64,000 bases of DNA. Origin: an uncultured Flavobacteriaceae bacterium. Its GTDB lineage: Bacteria > Bacteroidota > Bacteroidia > Flavobacteriales > Flavobacteriaceae. A program made the translations under genes and the position numbers. This document shows, one piece after another, positions 27,778 through 36,107 of this stretch. Within the stretch, counting starts at the first letter, position 1; each line of letters opens with the position of its first letter. The notes under the pieces are model-generated. The model saw only the letters and a list, made by a program, of their open reading frames with translations. It was not told the origin of the DNA and searched no databases. The stretch covers positions 1 to 64,000 of the forward strand of contig CALFUL010000004.1 of assembly GCA_937929935.1 (NCBI GenBank). The letters are read 5' to 3'.

Positions 27778-30700
27778 ATGCTAAGAAATACTACACTATT
27801 TCTATCCGTACTCGTTTTTATTTTTAGCCTTAAGAGCTATGGGCAACAACATAATGAAGACCTTGGAGCGCTGATACCGGAAGCTACGGCAACCCACATT
27901 GCCAAATCGTCCGGCGATTGGTTCAACCCTGCAATCTGGACGGGTAATGAGGTGCCAACCGAGGGTGCCATAGTTTATATTCCAAGTTCGTTTACCATTA
28001 CTTATGAAGGACAATCTACGGCACATATTTTCGCGATAAGGGTTGATGGCACTTTCATTGCTACACAAAATACAGCAACGGAAACAACCACATTAGTGGT
28101 AGATACGTTCATCGGAACACATATGTCAACCGTCAAGTTTAATGCCGACGCTCCAACGGACGGAAAAATCGATGTAACCCTAAAGCCATTCGATATTGAA
28201 GTACACAAGGCAAGTATCACTCCACCGACCCAATGGTCCAATACAGCAAGAAATCACTTTTCAGATGGTGCAACGACCTTTAAGGTAGAACGCGAATATG
28301 TAGGTGAAAAAAGATACAATAGCTATGACGAAGCTATAGCCGATGCCTCCACAAAAATGGTAGAAATCAGTAGGGAAAACGATAATGACGGACCCGGAGT
28401 ATTGGGAAGGCATAATTGGGATGCCCAACAACTTTCATTAGGTCTCGTTGTCATGGGCCAACTCGAAATTTTAGGGCAAGAAAAAACGAATATGGTAAAG
28501 CTGGGTGCCGATGCCCTAAGAGGACAGCGAAACGTAGTGCTTTCCGAAAACCCAATCGGTTGGGAGGCTGATGACTGGTTGATAATTACCAGGGGAGGAA
28601 ATATAAATGCTGTTTCCAATGGTGAAGACGAGGTTCAAATTAGCACCATAAATGGCAGCACTATAACGACCACCACCAATCTTAAAAAAAACCATGAAGG
28701 TAGACCTCAAGATAATTTACATTGCTATGTGGGCAATTTAACACGAAATATAACTTTTAAGTCGGCAGTTTCCGATAATATTCATCAACGGGGTCATCTA
28801 ATGGCCATGCACAACGATACCAACATTCAGATTAAAAATGCCGCAATGGTAGACATGGGTCGAACGGACAAGTCACGAATGACCGACGACAGGTACTGGG
28901 AAAAATGGATCGAACCCAAAGTTTTCAAATCAAAGATGTCTCCTTTGGGGCAGGAATGTGCACAAATGCAAGAAGCTAGCAAAGATGAAATTACCAACCA
29001 TCGCGGTCGTTACTCTATCCACCTACATAAAACGGGAGCCAAATTCGGGGCAAATATGGTTGAGGTTACTGGTAATGCAATATGGGGTAATCCCGGTTGG
29101 GGAATTACCCATCACGATTCGCATGCCAATGTTTCCGAAAATGTGGTGTATGATGTTATTGGAGCGGGAATTGTTTCAGAAACGGGCAGCGAAACCGGTT
29201 TTTGGAATAATAATTTAGTTGTGAAAATTGAAATAGGAAGTAAACAAGACCCTTATATCGCTGCTTTATTTTACGATGATTATTTATATTCGGGTCAAGG
29301 TCTGGCCATGAAAGGTAGGGCTGTGGTTTGTAAAGGTAATGTCATTGCAAATGCCAAAAATGGTGTTGGTATTATCAATATGAACCCTGCTATTAATAGT
29401 GTCGACCGCGTAGATGCAAAGCAACTAGCGACGGTTCGGCCCGGATTTGAAATCGACCAATTTCCCTTGAGTGTCAATGGGTACAGCGCTGAAGGGGATG
29501 GTATAATGCCCGTTGAAGTGGCCCTTATTATGGAAAACACCACAGTAATCGGCTGCACGCAGGCTTTGCGCTCTGTAGAACGGGATATGGGCGTTAATCA
29601 TGAATCGCGTTCCGTATTCGATGGCTTTTATGCCTGGGGCGTTAATCAAGGGTTATCCATAACCTATCAGGCGGACTATACTTTTCACGATGTATTTATT
29701 TCAGGAAGAAACGAATTTGCTTTGGGTGCATTCTTATGGAAACACTCGCACAACCATGTTTTCGATGGTATAAAAATGGTAGACCTCGCCCATGGTATTA
29801 CCGTTTCCAAACTGGTCGAAAGTGGAAATGGCGAGCTAAAAACGAGAAACAACGGTTTTTCTCCATGGTACTTTATCGATTTGGAATTGGAAAATGTGGG
29901 CGAATTCTATGAAATCATCAAAGAAGATGAAACTACCACAACCAGTTACACGGAACATCCTGACAATCCTATTCATTTAAAGGGCAATCGCGATGTGTTT
30001 CAACGACCTACCACCTTTACTTTAACCGATAATGCGGACTTGGCGGTAGATTATCAAAACTTGGATTTTAAATTTTCCGTAGACGGAATTGTAAGCGATG
30101 ATTTAGGTACCTATAAAATGGGTATTGAGCAAGCGCTGGCACAAAAAACCCTTCGCAATGATTATCCAGAAAGGTTATATGAATTTGCTTCTAAAGTGAA
30201 GTTTGATGAGTATGTCACTAAAAATGGCGTTTACGAGCATCCCCTTGAAGGGTATAAATATTTTATATTAAATGAAGCCTTACCAAATCGATTAAGCTCA
30301 AAATATACCACTTTTCCGGTACGGATAAAAATAGAAAATGCTCCTGAGACGGGTATTTTCGCATCACCTCAAATGGAGCCTTTGACAAATTTCACATCCG
30401 AATTAAAACTAGTAAGTATTTCTGCGGATGTATCTCAAAGCAGTACCGCTACCAACGTAGCATATGACGGAAATGCAATCGACTGTGGCCCAGGAAAAGC
30501 TATCGATGGTAATAATAATGGTAGAGTGAATGCCCAGATTTTTCAACGGGGCCTTGTTCCACTCGGCAGCTTCTCACAAACCCAGCAAGAAATGAATCCG
30601 TGGTATGAGTTGGATTTGAAAGAAATCAGAGATATCTATACCATCGATATCTGGAATCGCGTGAGCCTAAGTGGAACAGCTATTGAAACCCCTGCCGCCG

Positions 30701-31716
30701 AACTAACAGATTTCTACGTCATGATTTCAGAAGAGCCTTTTACAGATATGACTTTACAAGAAGCGCAAGATTCCGCCAAGAAGACATTTCATATTACGGA
30801 TAGTGACCTTAGACGTTTTGCATTAAACGATGTAAACACCAAAGGTAGATATATCCGTATTCAAATGAATGGAACGAAAGCCCTGAGTTTGGCAGAAGTT
30901 GAAGTAATTGGAAGCGAAAATCTTTGCCAACGCGACGATACACCGCCCACTGTACTGACCAAAGATATTGAAGTGCACTTAGACGAGACTGGAATAGTTG
31001 AAATAACCGCAGATGATATCAACGACGAATCTACCGACGGTTGCGGAATTGCTTCTATGGAAGTTGATAAAACTTCATTTACGTGTAATGAAACAGGTGA
31101 GAATACTGTATCATTAACGGTAACCGATGTTCAAGGAAACACATCAAGCAAATTGGCAATGGTTACAGTGTTAAGCGCAATGCCTATCATCACCTGTCCA
31201 GAAGAACCTTTGGAAATCGAGGTTAATGCCGACGATTCACTGCAACTACCAAATTTTGAATCTTGGGTCGTAGATGATTGTGAATTTACAGTAACGCATA
31301 CATTAATAATGGGCGATAATGATATAGACGCAACTATTAATCTAGAGGTGATTGATGAATCAGGAAATCAAGTCGATTGTTCTTTTAGTATAACCTTGAA
31401 ACAGTCAAATACACCTATAAATGTAAATGAAGACAATGATAGTATAAATAACGAAATTGATGAGCAAGAGGAATTTATCACATTAGAGCAGATAAAAATA
31501 GCACCAAATCCAGCTCAAGATGTGATTCGTATTTATTCCGGGCAATTCAAGGTAGAATATGTTGAAATATATGATGAAGCTGGTCGGTTGGTTAAGGTTA
31601 AAAGTTTCAATGATAATAATTATGATGTAGATATCACCTATTTGGAAACAGCGTCCTATTTTGTAAAGATTTATGTTGAAAATCAAAACATAGTTCGCCA
31701 GCTTTTAAAAATGTAG
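27778..31716 (+). CDS. Secreted G8-domain / right-handed beta-helix protein, T9SS type A cargo
   Basis: About 1312 residues from the ATG at 27778, preferred over the upstream ATG because it starts a normal signal peptide (MLRNTTLFLSVLVFIFSLKSYGQ). Residues after it (SGDWFNPAIWTGNEVPTEGAIVYIPSSF ... AIRVDGTF) fit a G8 domain as in CEMIP/TMEM2-type proteins. A parallel beta-helix region follows (NHRGRYSIHLHKTGAKFGANMVEVTGNAIWG). An F5/8 type C-like domain covers about 30400-30930 (GKAIDGNNNGRVNAQ ... RYIRIQM-G ... AEVEVIG). Then come Ig/HYR-like segments and a T9SS type A tail (IAPNPAQDVIRIYSG). Animal relatives act in hyaluronan turnover, so an extracellular polysaccharide-active role is plausible but unproven. 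Base composition looks richer in G+C than the core genes. Confidence 0.85.
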   Translation: MLRNTTLFLSVLVFIFSLKSYGQQHNEDLGALIPEATATHIAKSSGDWFNPAIWTGNEVPTEGAIVYIPSSFTITYEGQSTAHIFAIRVDGTFIATQNTATETTTLVVDTFIGTHMSTVKFNADAPTDGKIDVTLKPFDIEVHKASITPPTQWSNTARNHFSDGATTFKVEREYVGEKRYNSYDEAIADASTKMVEISRENDNDGPGVLGRHNWDAQQLSLGLVVMGQLEILGQEKTNMVKLGADALRGQRNVVLSENPIGWEADDWLIITRGGNINAVSNGEDEVQISTINGSTITTTTNLKKNHEGRPQDNLHCYVGNLTRNITFKSAVSDNIHQRGHLMAMHNDTNIQIKNAAMVDMGRTDKSRMTDDRYWEKWIEPKVFKSKMSPLGQECAQMQEASKDEITNHRGRYSIHLHKTGAKFGANMVEVTGNAIWGNPGWGITHHDSHANVSENVVYDVIGAGIVSETGSETGFWNNNLVVKIEIGSKQDPYIAALFYDDYLYSGQGLAMKGRAVVCKGNVIANAKNGVGIINMNPAINSVDRVDAKQLATVRPGFEIDQFPLSVNGYSAEGDGIMPVEVALIMENTTVIGCTQALRSVERDMGVNHESRSVFDGFYAWGVNQGLSITYQADYTFHDVFISGRNEFALGAFLWKHSHNHVFDGIKMVDLAHGITVSKLVESGNGELKTRNNGFSPWYFIDLELENVGEFYEIIKEDETTTTSYTEHPDNPIHLKGNRDVFQRPTTFTLTDNADLAVDYQNLDFKFSVDGIVSDDLGTYKMGIEQALAQKTLRNDYPERLYEFASKVKFDEYVTKNGVYEHPLEGYKYFILNEALPNRLSSKYTTFPVRIKIENAPETGIFASPQMEPLTNFTSELKLVSISADVSQSSTATNVAYDGNAIDCGPGKAIDGNNNGRVNAQIFQRGLVPLGSFSQTQQEMNPWYELDLKEIRDIYTIDIWNRVSLSGTAIETPAAELTDFYVMISEEPFTDMTLQEAQDSAKKTFHITDSDLRRFALNDVNTKGRYIRIQMNGTKALSLAEVEVIGSENLCQRDDTPPTVLTKDIEVHLDETGIVEITADDINDESTDGCGIASMEVDKTSFTCNETGENTVSLTVTDVQGNTSSKLAMVTVLSAMPIITCPEEPLEIEVNADDSLQLPNFESWVVDDCEFTVTHTLIMGDNDIDATINLEVIDESGNQVDCSFSITLKQSNTPINVNEDNDSINNEIDEQEEFITLEQIKIAPNPAQDVIRIYSGQFKVEYVEIYDEAGRLVKVKSFNDNNYDVDITYLETASYFVKIYVENQNIVRQLLKM

Positions 31717-32235
31717 AATACTCAAACTTGTATCGCTTTTTCAAGGCATTTTAAAGCCCTATGAAAACGGCTCCAGGGAGTTATTGTTTATCTAAAGCCA
31801 TTCTGGAAATGCTGTCCAAAATCCTTTGGCAATAGCCGCTAGGGTTGGTCGATTACAATCATTTGTGAAATTGTTCTACAATAATGGTCTTGGGTTTATG
31901 AATTGAGTTTCAAGAAATCAAATTATAAATAAGATAATGATCACTTGAAGTTTAATGATTAGTTTATATTTTCTGACCCCGAAATACGCATATCTGCAAT
32001 TTTTTAAAAAAAATAGTTAAGATAATAACCTTGTTTTTTTTGGCAAATGAAATAAAGTTTAGGAATCTACAATACTTACTTTTATCACGAACAAATGTGT
32101 AGGCAACAACCGTTCTGTTAGGCGGCTGGCTGTTTTACAGGACCATTTTCTTTTTTCAAATTCCTTCAAGGAAAGGTTTCGCTTTTACCCTTTTGATATT
32201 CTCGTTAATTTACCTTTTATGAAACTCACTTTAGA
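31717..32235. other. Non-coding spacer between the G8 gene and the integrase
   Basis: About 520 bp with stops in all frames. I see no tRNA, transposase fragment or clear terminator. As the only long gap beside the integrase it could hold decayed element sequence such as a lost excisionase, but nothing supports that directly. Confidence 0.4.
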
Positions 32236-33369
32236 TTAAAAATCTAGGTTCAATTCAGGAATCAAATTAGCCGCTTCTTTCATTTTTGTATCAATAATCT
32301 TGGTATAGATTTCTGTTGTTCGGATTTCTTTGTGTCCTAAACGTTTCGATACAGTATAAATATCCGCACCATTCTCTAGCAGGAGTACCGCATTGGTATG
32401 TCTTGCACTATGAAAAGTTATGTGCTTTGTAATACCAGCCTTCATACACCATCTTAGAATCTCGGTGTTGTAAACGGCACCATATTTAAGACCTCTAAAA
32501 ACGCGGTCACTCTCATTGGCTCTTTTGCCCAAGAGGTTTCTTGATTGCTCTGAAACGTAAAGGTATTCTAGTCCGTCTGTTTTCTTTTGTCTGAATATAA
32601 TCCTAGAACCTGTATCCTCATCTCTAACCTCCGACCACCTTAATTTATCAATATCGCTCCATCGTAAACCAGTAAGACAACTAAAAATAAAAGCATTCTT
32701 TAGTACAGGATACTTACATTCGGCTTGTGACATTGCCTGTAATTCTGAATAGGTAAGGTATTCCCTTGTAGACTCACCTTGCTCAAAACCTTTAACTGAC
32801 CGCAATACATTTTCTTCCAAATAGTTTTCGGTATAGGCTTCTCGTAAAGCTGCTTTAAATTTGTTGAAGTAGGTGTATTTAGAATTTTGGGATAGTGGGG
32901 TACCACTCTTGGTTTTGGCTTTGGTGTTTAGATATCGCTTAAACCCTTTTACAAAATCGGTATCAATGTCTTTTAACTGTTTATGTGGAGGGCAATATTT
33001 TTCGATATGTTTTAGAGCTGCATCCCAATTACCATAATTAGCTTTGGTTTCAAAGCGGTCTTCTTTAAGTTTTTCATAATAATCCATGAAGGTTATTTGG
33101 CCTTTTTTATCATTCTTTAGTTTGAACTTACCTTGATAGAATTCTGCTTGACGAATGGCAAGAATCTTATCTGCCAGCTTGTAAATTTCTTTATTCTTCC
33201 TCCTTTCTTCAGATGTGCTAGGATTTTCTAAGGGATAAAGCTTTAAGTATTCAAACTCACGGTCATATTTATTTACACCATTTTTGTCAATGTGATGTCC
33301 TTTATAAAATTCAATAAATAAACTAAGCTTACCGTTTTTAATCTTTTTACTCTTGAGATTTATTTTCAT
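32236..33369 (-). CDS. Tyrosine recombinase / site-specific integrase
   Basis: A 377-residue integrase of the Bacteroidota type, with an N-terminal arm-binding part (1-90), a SAM-like core-binding domain (about 92-190) and a catalytic domain (200-365). All catalytic residues are visible: Arg236 (TGLRWSD), Lys262/263, His320 and Arg323 (HSARHTN), His346 (LGHKEIRTTEIY) and the nucleophile Tyr355. It lies 183 bp downstream of mnmE in the same direction, and the end of mnmE is repeated at 14341. This makes it the likely enzyme that inserted the island. It appears intact. Confidence 0.95.
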   Translation of the reverse strand: MKINLKSKKIKNGKLSLFIEFYKGHHIDKNGVNKYDREFEYLKLYPLENPSTSEERRKNKEIYKLADKILAIRQAEFYQGKFKLKNDKKGQITFMDYYEKLKEDRFETKANYGNWDAALKHIEKYCPPHKQLKDIDTDFVKGFKRYLNTKAKTKSGTPLSQNSKYTYFNKFKAALREAYTENYLEENVLRSVKGFEQGESTREYLTYSELQAMSQAECKYPVLKNAFIFSCLTGLRWSDIDKLRWSEVRDEDTGSRIIFRQKKTDGLEYLYVSEQSRNLLGKRANESDRVFRGLKYGAVYNTEILRWCMKAGITKHITFHSARHTNAVLLLENGADIYTVSKRLGHKEIRTTEIYTKIIDTKMKEAANLIPELNLDF

Positions 33370-33373
33370 AACT

Positions 33374-33454
33374 GAGGTGAAATTTTTTCACCTCGAGTAT
33401 TAAAAATTATGCTGAGGTGAAAATTAGGTGAAATAAATATATAAAAATAGGTGA
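33374..33454. repeat. AGGTGAAA repeats at the integrase-proximal end
   Basis: GAGGTGAAA and TTTCACCTC form a perfect inverted repeat (33374-33394). Direct copies follow: GAGGTGAAAA (33414-33423), AGGTGAAA (33426-33433) and AGGTGA (33449-33454). They lie directly upstream of the integrase start, between it and mnmE. AAAATAGGTGAA occurs also at 14403-14414 near the other end. Candidate integrase arm sites or an integrase operator. Confidence 0.6.
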
Positions 33455-33552
33455 TTAAGAGAAAGAGAAAAGAAGAATAATTTTCAACAATGTATTGATT
33501 TATAGATATTTGAAATCAAATAGAACCATATGAGACCAAATGAAATACTTAT

Positions 33553-33570
33553 TTATTTCCCAATACAGAA
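33553..33570 (-). repeat. Proposed proximal attachment site (mnmE terminus)
   Basis: The last 18 bp of mnmE, TTCTGTATTGGGAAATAA, which differ at one position from the SGI1 insertion sequence I recall for Salmonella trmE. It is the partner of the copy at 14341-14358. Insertion here leaves the MnmE C-terminus CIGK intact. Confidence 0.6.
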
Positions 33571-34950
33571 ATTTGCAAATATATTACCGAGTAGATCATC
33601 AGAGGTAATTTCTCCAGTAATTTCTCCGAAATGTTGAAGCGCTTGCCGAATATCAATGGCTAACAAATCTCCTGAAACTCCGTCAGAAAGTCCCTCACGA
33701 ACTTTATTAATTTCTTCTAGAGCCTTTAATAAAGAGTCATAGTGCCGTGTGTTGGTAACAATAGTTTCATTGTTTTTTAGAGCACCTGTATTTACAAAAC
33801 TAACTAAGGTAGCCTGCAATTCTTCAATTCCGTCGCCTACTTTCGCTGATAAAAATAAAGCTGATTTGAGTTCTTTTTGAATTAAGGCGATGCTATCTTT
33901 TGAAAGGCTATCTTTTTTATTAACAACAACAACCAATTGCTTTTGAGGGTATTTGTTTTTTATTTTTTCGATTTCGGTTTTTGTATGCGCTAGGGCATCC
34001 GAAGAACTATTCAACTTTTGACCATCAATAAGGTATAAGACCACCTGCGCCTTTTCCATTTTTTCGAAGGTTCTTTGAATACCAATTCCCTCTACAACAT
34101 CTTTGGTATCTCGAATACCTGCGGTATCAATAAATCGAAACCCAAGTCCGTCAATTGAAATTTCATCTTCAATGTTATCGCGTGTGGTACCTGCAATTTC
34201 AGAAACAATGGCTCGCTCTTCATTAAGCAGTGCATTTAGTAGTGTACTTTTACCCACATTAGGTTCGCCTACAATGGCGACGGGAATTCCGTTTTTAATG
34301 ACGTTACCCACAGCAAATGAATCTATTAATCTTTTAAGAACATGTTGAATACGTTCTAATAAATTTTCGAATTGGGTACGATCTGCAAACTCAACATCTT
34401 CTTCTGAAAAATCAAGTTCAAGTTCGATTAATGAGGCGAAATTCATCAGTTCATCACGCAGTTTTTTTATCTCATTACTAAACCCTCCACGCATTTGCTG
34501 GATTGCAATTTGATGACTGGCTTCATTGTCTGAAGCAATTAAATCAGCCACGGCTTCAGCCTGACTCAAATCTAATTTTCCGTTTACAAAAGCTCTCAGG
34601 GTAAATTCGCCCGCATCAGCCGTACGGCATCCGTTTCGTAAAAAAAGTTGAATGATTTGCTGTTGAATGTATGAAGACCCATGACATGATATCTCAACTA
34701 CATTTTCGCCAGTATATGAATTGGGTTCTTTGAAAACAGAAACCAATACCTCATCATAGGTTTTACTTTGATCAACAATATGACCTAATAGAATAGTATG
34801 ACTTTTTTGTTTGGTTAAATCTTTACCTCGAATTGAATTAAAAAAAGGAGCAGCTAAAGAAATGGCTTCCTTTCCTGAAAGTCTAATAACCCCTATGGCA
34901 CCAGCTCCGGTCGGGGTGGCTAAAGCAATAATGGTGTCATTCAGTTTCAT
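33553..34950 (-). CDS. mnmE: tRNA modification GTPase MnmE (TrmE)
   Basis: A 465-residue protein from the ATG at 34950 (MKLNDTIIALATPTGAGAIGVIRLSG is the conserved start; six extra upstream codons are unlikely). It carries a formyl-THF-binding N-domain, a helical domain, an inserted G domain with GEPNVGKS (228-235), IAGTTRD, DTAGIRD and VNKKD, and the invariant C-terminal CIGK whose Cys is essential. With MnmG it makes cmnm5U34 in certain tRNAs. The 3' end is the proposed island insertion point. Confidence 0.98.
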   Translation of the reverse strand: MKLNDTIIALATPTGAGAIGVIRLSGKEAISLAAPFFNSIRGKDLTKQKSHTILLGHIVDQSKTYDEVLVSVFKEPNSYTGENVVEISCHGSSYIQQQIIQLFLRNGCRTADAGEFTLRAFVNGKLDLSQAEAVADLIASDNEASHQIAIQQMRGGFSNEIKKLRDELMNFASLIELELDFSEEDVEFADRTQFENLLERIQHVLKRLIDSFAVGNVIKNGIPVAIVGEPNVGKSTLLNALLNEERAIVSEIAGTTRDNIEDEISIDGLGFRFIDTAGIRDTKDVVEGIGIQRTFEKMEKAQVVLYLIDGQKLNSSSDALAHTKTEIEKIKNKYPQKQLVVVVNKKDSLSKDSIALIQKELKSALFLSAKVGDGIEELQATLVSFVNTGALKNNETIVTNTRHYDSLLKALEEINKVREGLSDGVSGDLLAIDIRQALQHFGEITGEITSDDLLGNIFANFCIGK

Positions 34951-35069
34951 GGTCAAAGATTTGCGCAAAAATACCTAAAATCTAATGATTGTTCTCTTGC
35001 ATTGCTATCAATAAGTACCAAGCTAAAAAATGTATAGTATCTTTATGGCAAACACTAAATAGTATACCC

Positions 35070-35501
35070 ATGAAAAAGTTTCCTAATTTTTTATTTTTTA
35101 TCGTTTTCCTTTTATTGATTTCAATAGGTTCAGCACAAGATAAACCCATTGAAAATGATTCTATTTTTCAACAAAAAATGGAGAAAAAAGAAATAAAAGA
35201 AAAAAACAACAAGATTAGTAAAGAAGAAAAAGCGGCTAAAAAGAAGGTTAAAGAAGGAAAAAAAGCTGAAAAACACCTTAAAAAGAAACAAAAGCTAACA
35301 AAAGCAATTTCTAAAAAGGAGAAGACCATTAGAAAGAATGAAAGTAAAGTGGTTAAACTTCAGAATAAAATTGAAACTTTTAAGAGCAAAGGAAAGCTGG
35401 CTCCTGCAGATGAAATTAAAATGAGTGAGAAAATTGAGAAGTTGCAAGCTGCATTGGTCAAAGACAAAGAAAAACTCACTAAACTTCAAAAAAAGAAGTA
35501 A
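35070..35501 (+). CDS. Small secreted Lys/Glu-rich coiled-coil protein
   Basis: About 143 residues from the ATG at 35070, which opens a signal peptide (MKKFPNFLFFIVFLLLISIGSAQ). The mature part is almost entirely Lys/Glu-rich helix with heptad-like spacing (EEKAAKKKVKEGKKAEKHLKK ... VKLQNKIETF). It is probably periplasmic and may be envelope-associated. An earlier in-frame start at 34989 would put a non-signal sequence first. No family recognised. It is transcribed divergently from mnmE. Confidence 0.7.
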   Translation: MKKFPNFLFFIVFLLLISIGSAQDKPIENDSIFQQKMEKKEIKEKNNKISKEEKAAKKKVKEGKKAEKHLKKKQKLTKAISKKEKTIRKNESKVVKLQNKIETFKSKGKLAPADEIKMSEKIEKLQAALVKDKEKLTKLQKKK

Positions 35502-35515
35502 CTAAAAAATGTTTT

Positions 35516-35540
35516 GTAACATTTACAGGGGTTTAGCGTC
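35516..35540 (+). promoter_or_regulatory. ECF-sigma-type promoter candidate
   Basis: GTAAC (35516-35520) and CGTC (35537-35540) are separated by 16 bases, the layout typical of extracytoplasmic-function sigma promoters (AAC -35, CGTC -10). The DUF4870-type gene starts 33 bases downstream. No ECF sigma gene lies nearby, so this is a motif-based suggestion. Confidence 0.4.
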
Positions 35541-35572
35541 ATATAGGTACATCAATCTTTAAACATTAAATC

Positions 35573-35911
35573 ATGCAAGTAGAAAACAAAACACTTTTAG
35601 CAGTAACACATTTAAGTCAGTTGTTAGATTTTGTTACCGGAATTGGCGGACTCATAGTACCGTTGATTATTTGGCTAACACAAAGAGACAAAATTGTAGA
35701 TATGGATAAAAATGGCAAAGCAATTATTAATTTTAGAATTACCATGTTCATTTATTTCTTAATCTGTATTCCGTTAATATTACTTTTCGGATTAGGGCTT
35801 CTTGGCTTCGTGATTTTAGGTCTCGGATATTTTATTCTACCTATTATCAATGCTTTCAGAGCTACAAATGGCGAAGAGCCGTATTACCCAATGACTTTTA
35901 AATTTGTGTAA
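35573..35911 (+). CDS. DUF4870-like small membrane protein
   Basis: A 112-residue integral membrane protein with two or three hydrophobic helices (FVTGIGGLIVPLIIWLTQR; FLICIPLILLFGLGLLGFVILGLGYFILPIINAF). The conserved spacing resembles the DUF4870/Tic20-like family, including HLSQLL at the start and the IINFRITMFIYF motif. Molecular role unknown; possibly stress-related given the promoter upstream. It ends 20 bp before a terminator. Confidence 0.8.
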   Translation: MQVENKTLLAVTHLSQLLDFVTGIGGLIVPLIIWLTQRDKIVDMDKNGKAIINFRITMFIYFLICIPLILLFGLGLLGFVILGLGYFILPIINAFRATNGEEPYYPMTFKFV

Positions 35912-35930
35912 TCAGCAGATAGTATAAAGC

Positions 35931-35961
35931 AAAAAAAGGAGCGCAACGCGCTCCTTTTTTT
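35931..35961. terminator. Bidirectional rho-independent terminator
   Basis: The stem GGAGCGC/GCGCTCC (35938-35944 with 35948-35954) is flanked by seven A and seven T residues that lengthen it and give U-tails on both strands. It lies between the DUF4870-type gene and the convergent dnaN. Confidence 0.9.
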
Positions 35962-36077
35962 ATTGAAATTTTATTCTCGATACTGATTTCAATCTTAAAA
36001 TTGATTGAAATTCACTCGCACTGTCCTGAATTTATTTCAGGAAATTGACAAATTTTTATTAATGAGTAAATTATACT

Positions 36078-36107
36078 TTTAACCATTAACCATTAACCAT
36101 TAACCAT
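36078..36107. repeat. Four TTAACCA heptad repeats at the dnaN 3' end
   Basis: The heptamer TTAACCA is repeated four times without interruption, and the last copy overlaps the dnaN stop codon (36100-36102). One of several period-7 repeats in the window. Confidence 0.85.

Larger units (their letters stand above)
14341..33570. mobile_element. Putative integrative genomic island at the mnmE 3' end (about 19.2 kb)
   Basis: It is bounded by imperfect 18-bp direct repeats, one of which is the mnmE terminus. A tyrosine recombinase lies 183 bp from that end, in the same direction as mnmE. The cargo is an orphan HigA-like fragment, an AbiE-type toxin-antitoxin pair, a PorP/SprF protein, a giant T9SS adhesin, an IS3 remnant and a G8-domain secreted protein. 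No conjugation or replication genes are seen, so it would need helper transfer or be decayed. The flanks are ordinary chromosomal genes. Several cargo genes differ in composition from the flanks: 60 bases at 17641-17700 contain 31 G/C. SGI1 uses the same target with int next to mnmE; the comparison is from established knowledge. Confidence 0.6.

Noticed and set aside
31717..32235. Possible tRNA gene or excisionase near the integrase
   Set aside because: No cloverleaf-like pattern and no open frame of suitable size; the attachment target appears to be mnmE, not a tRNA gene.
34951..34968. Upstream start for MnmE adding six residues
   Set aside because: The family begins at MKLNDTIIALATPTG; the extra residues have no counterpart.
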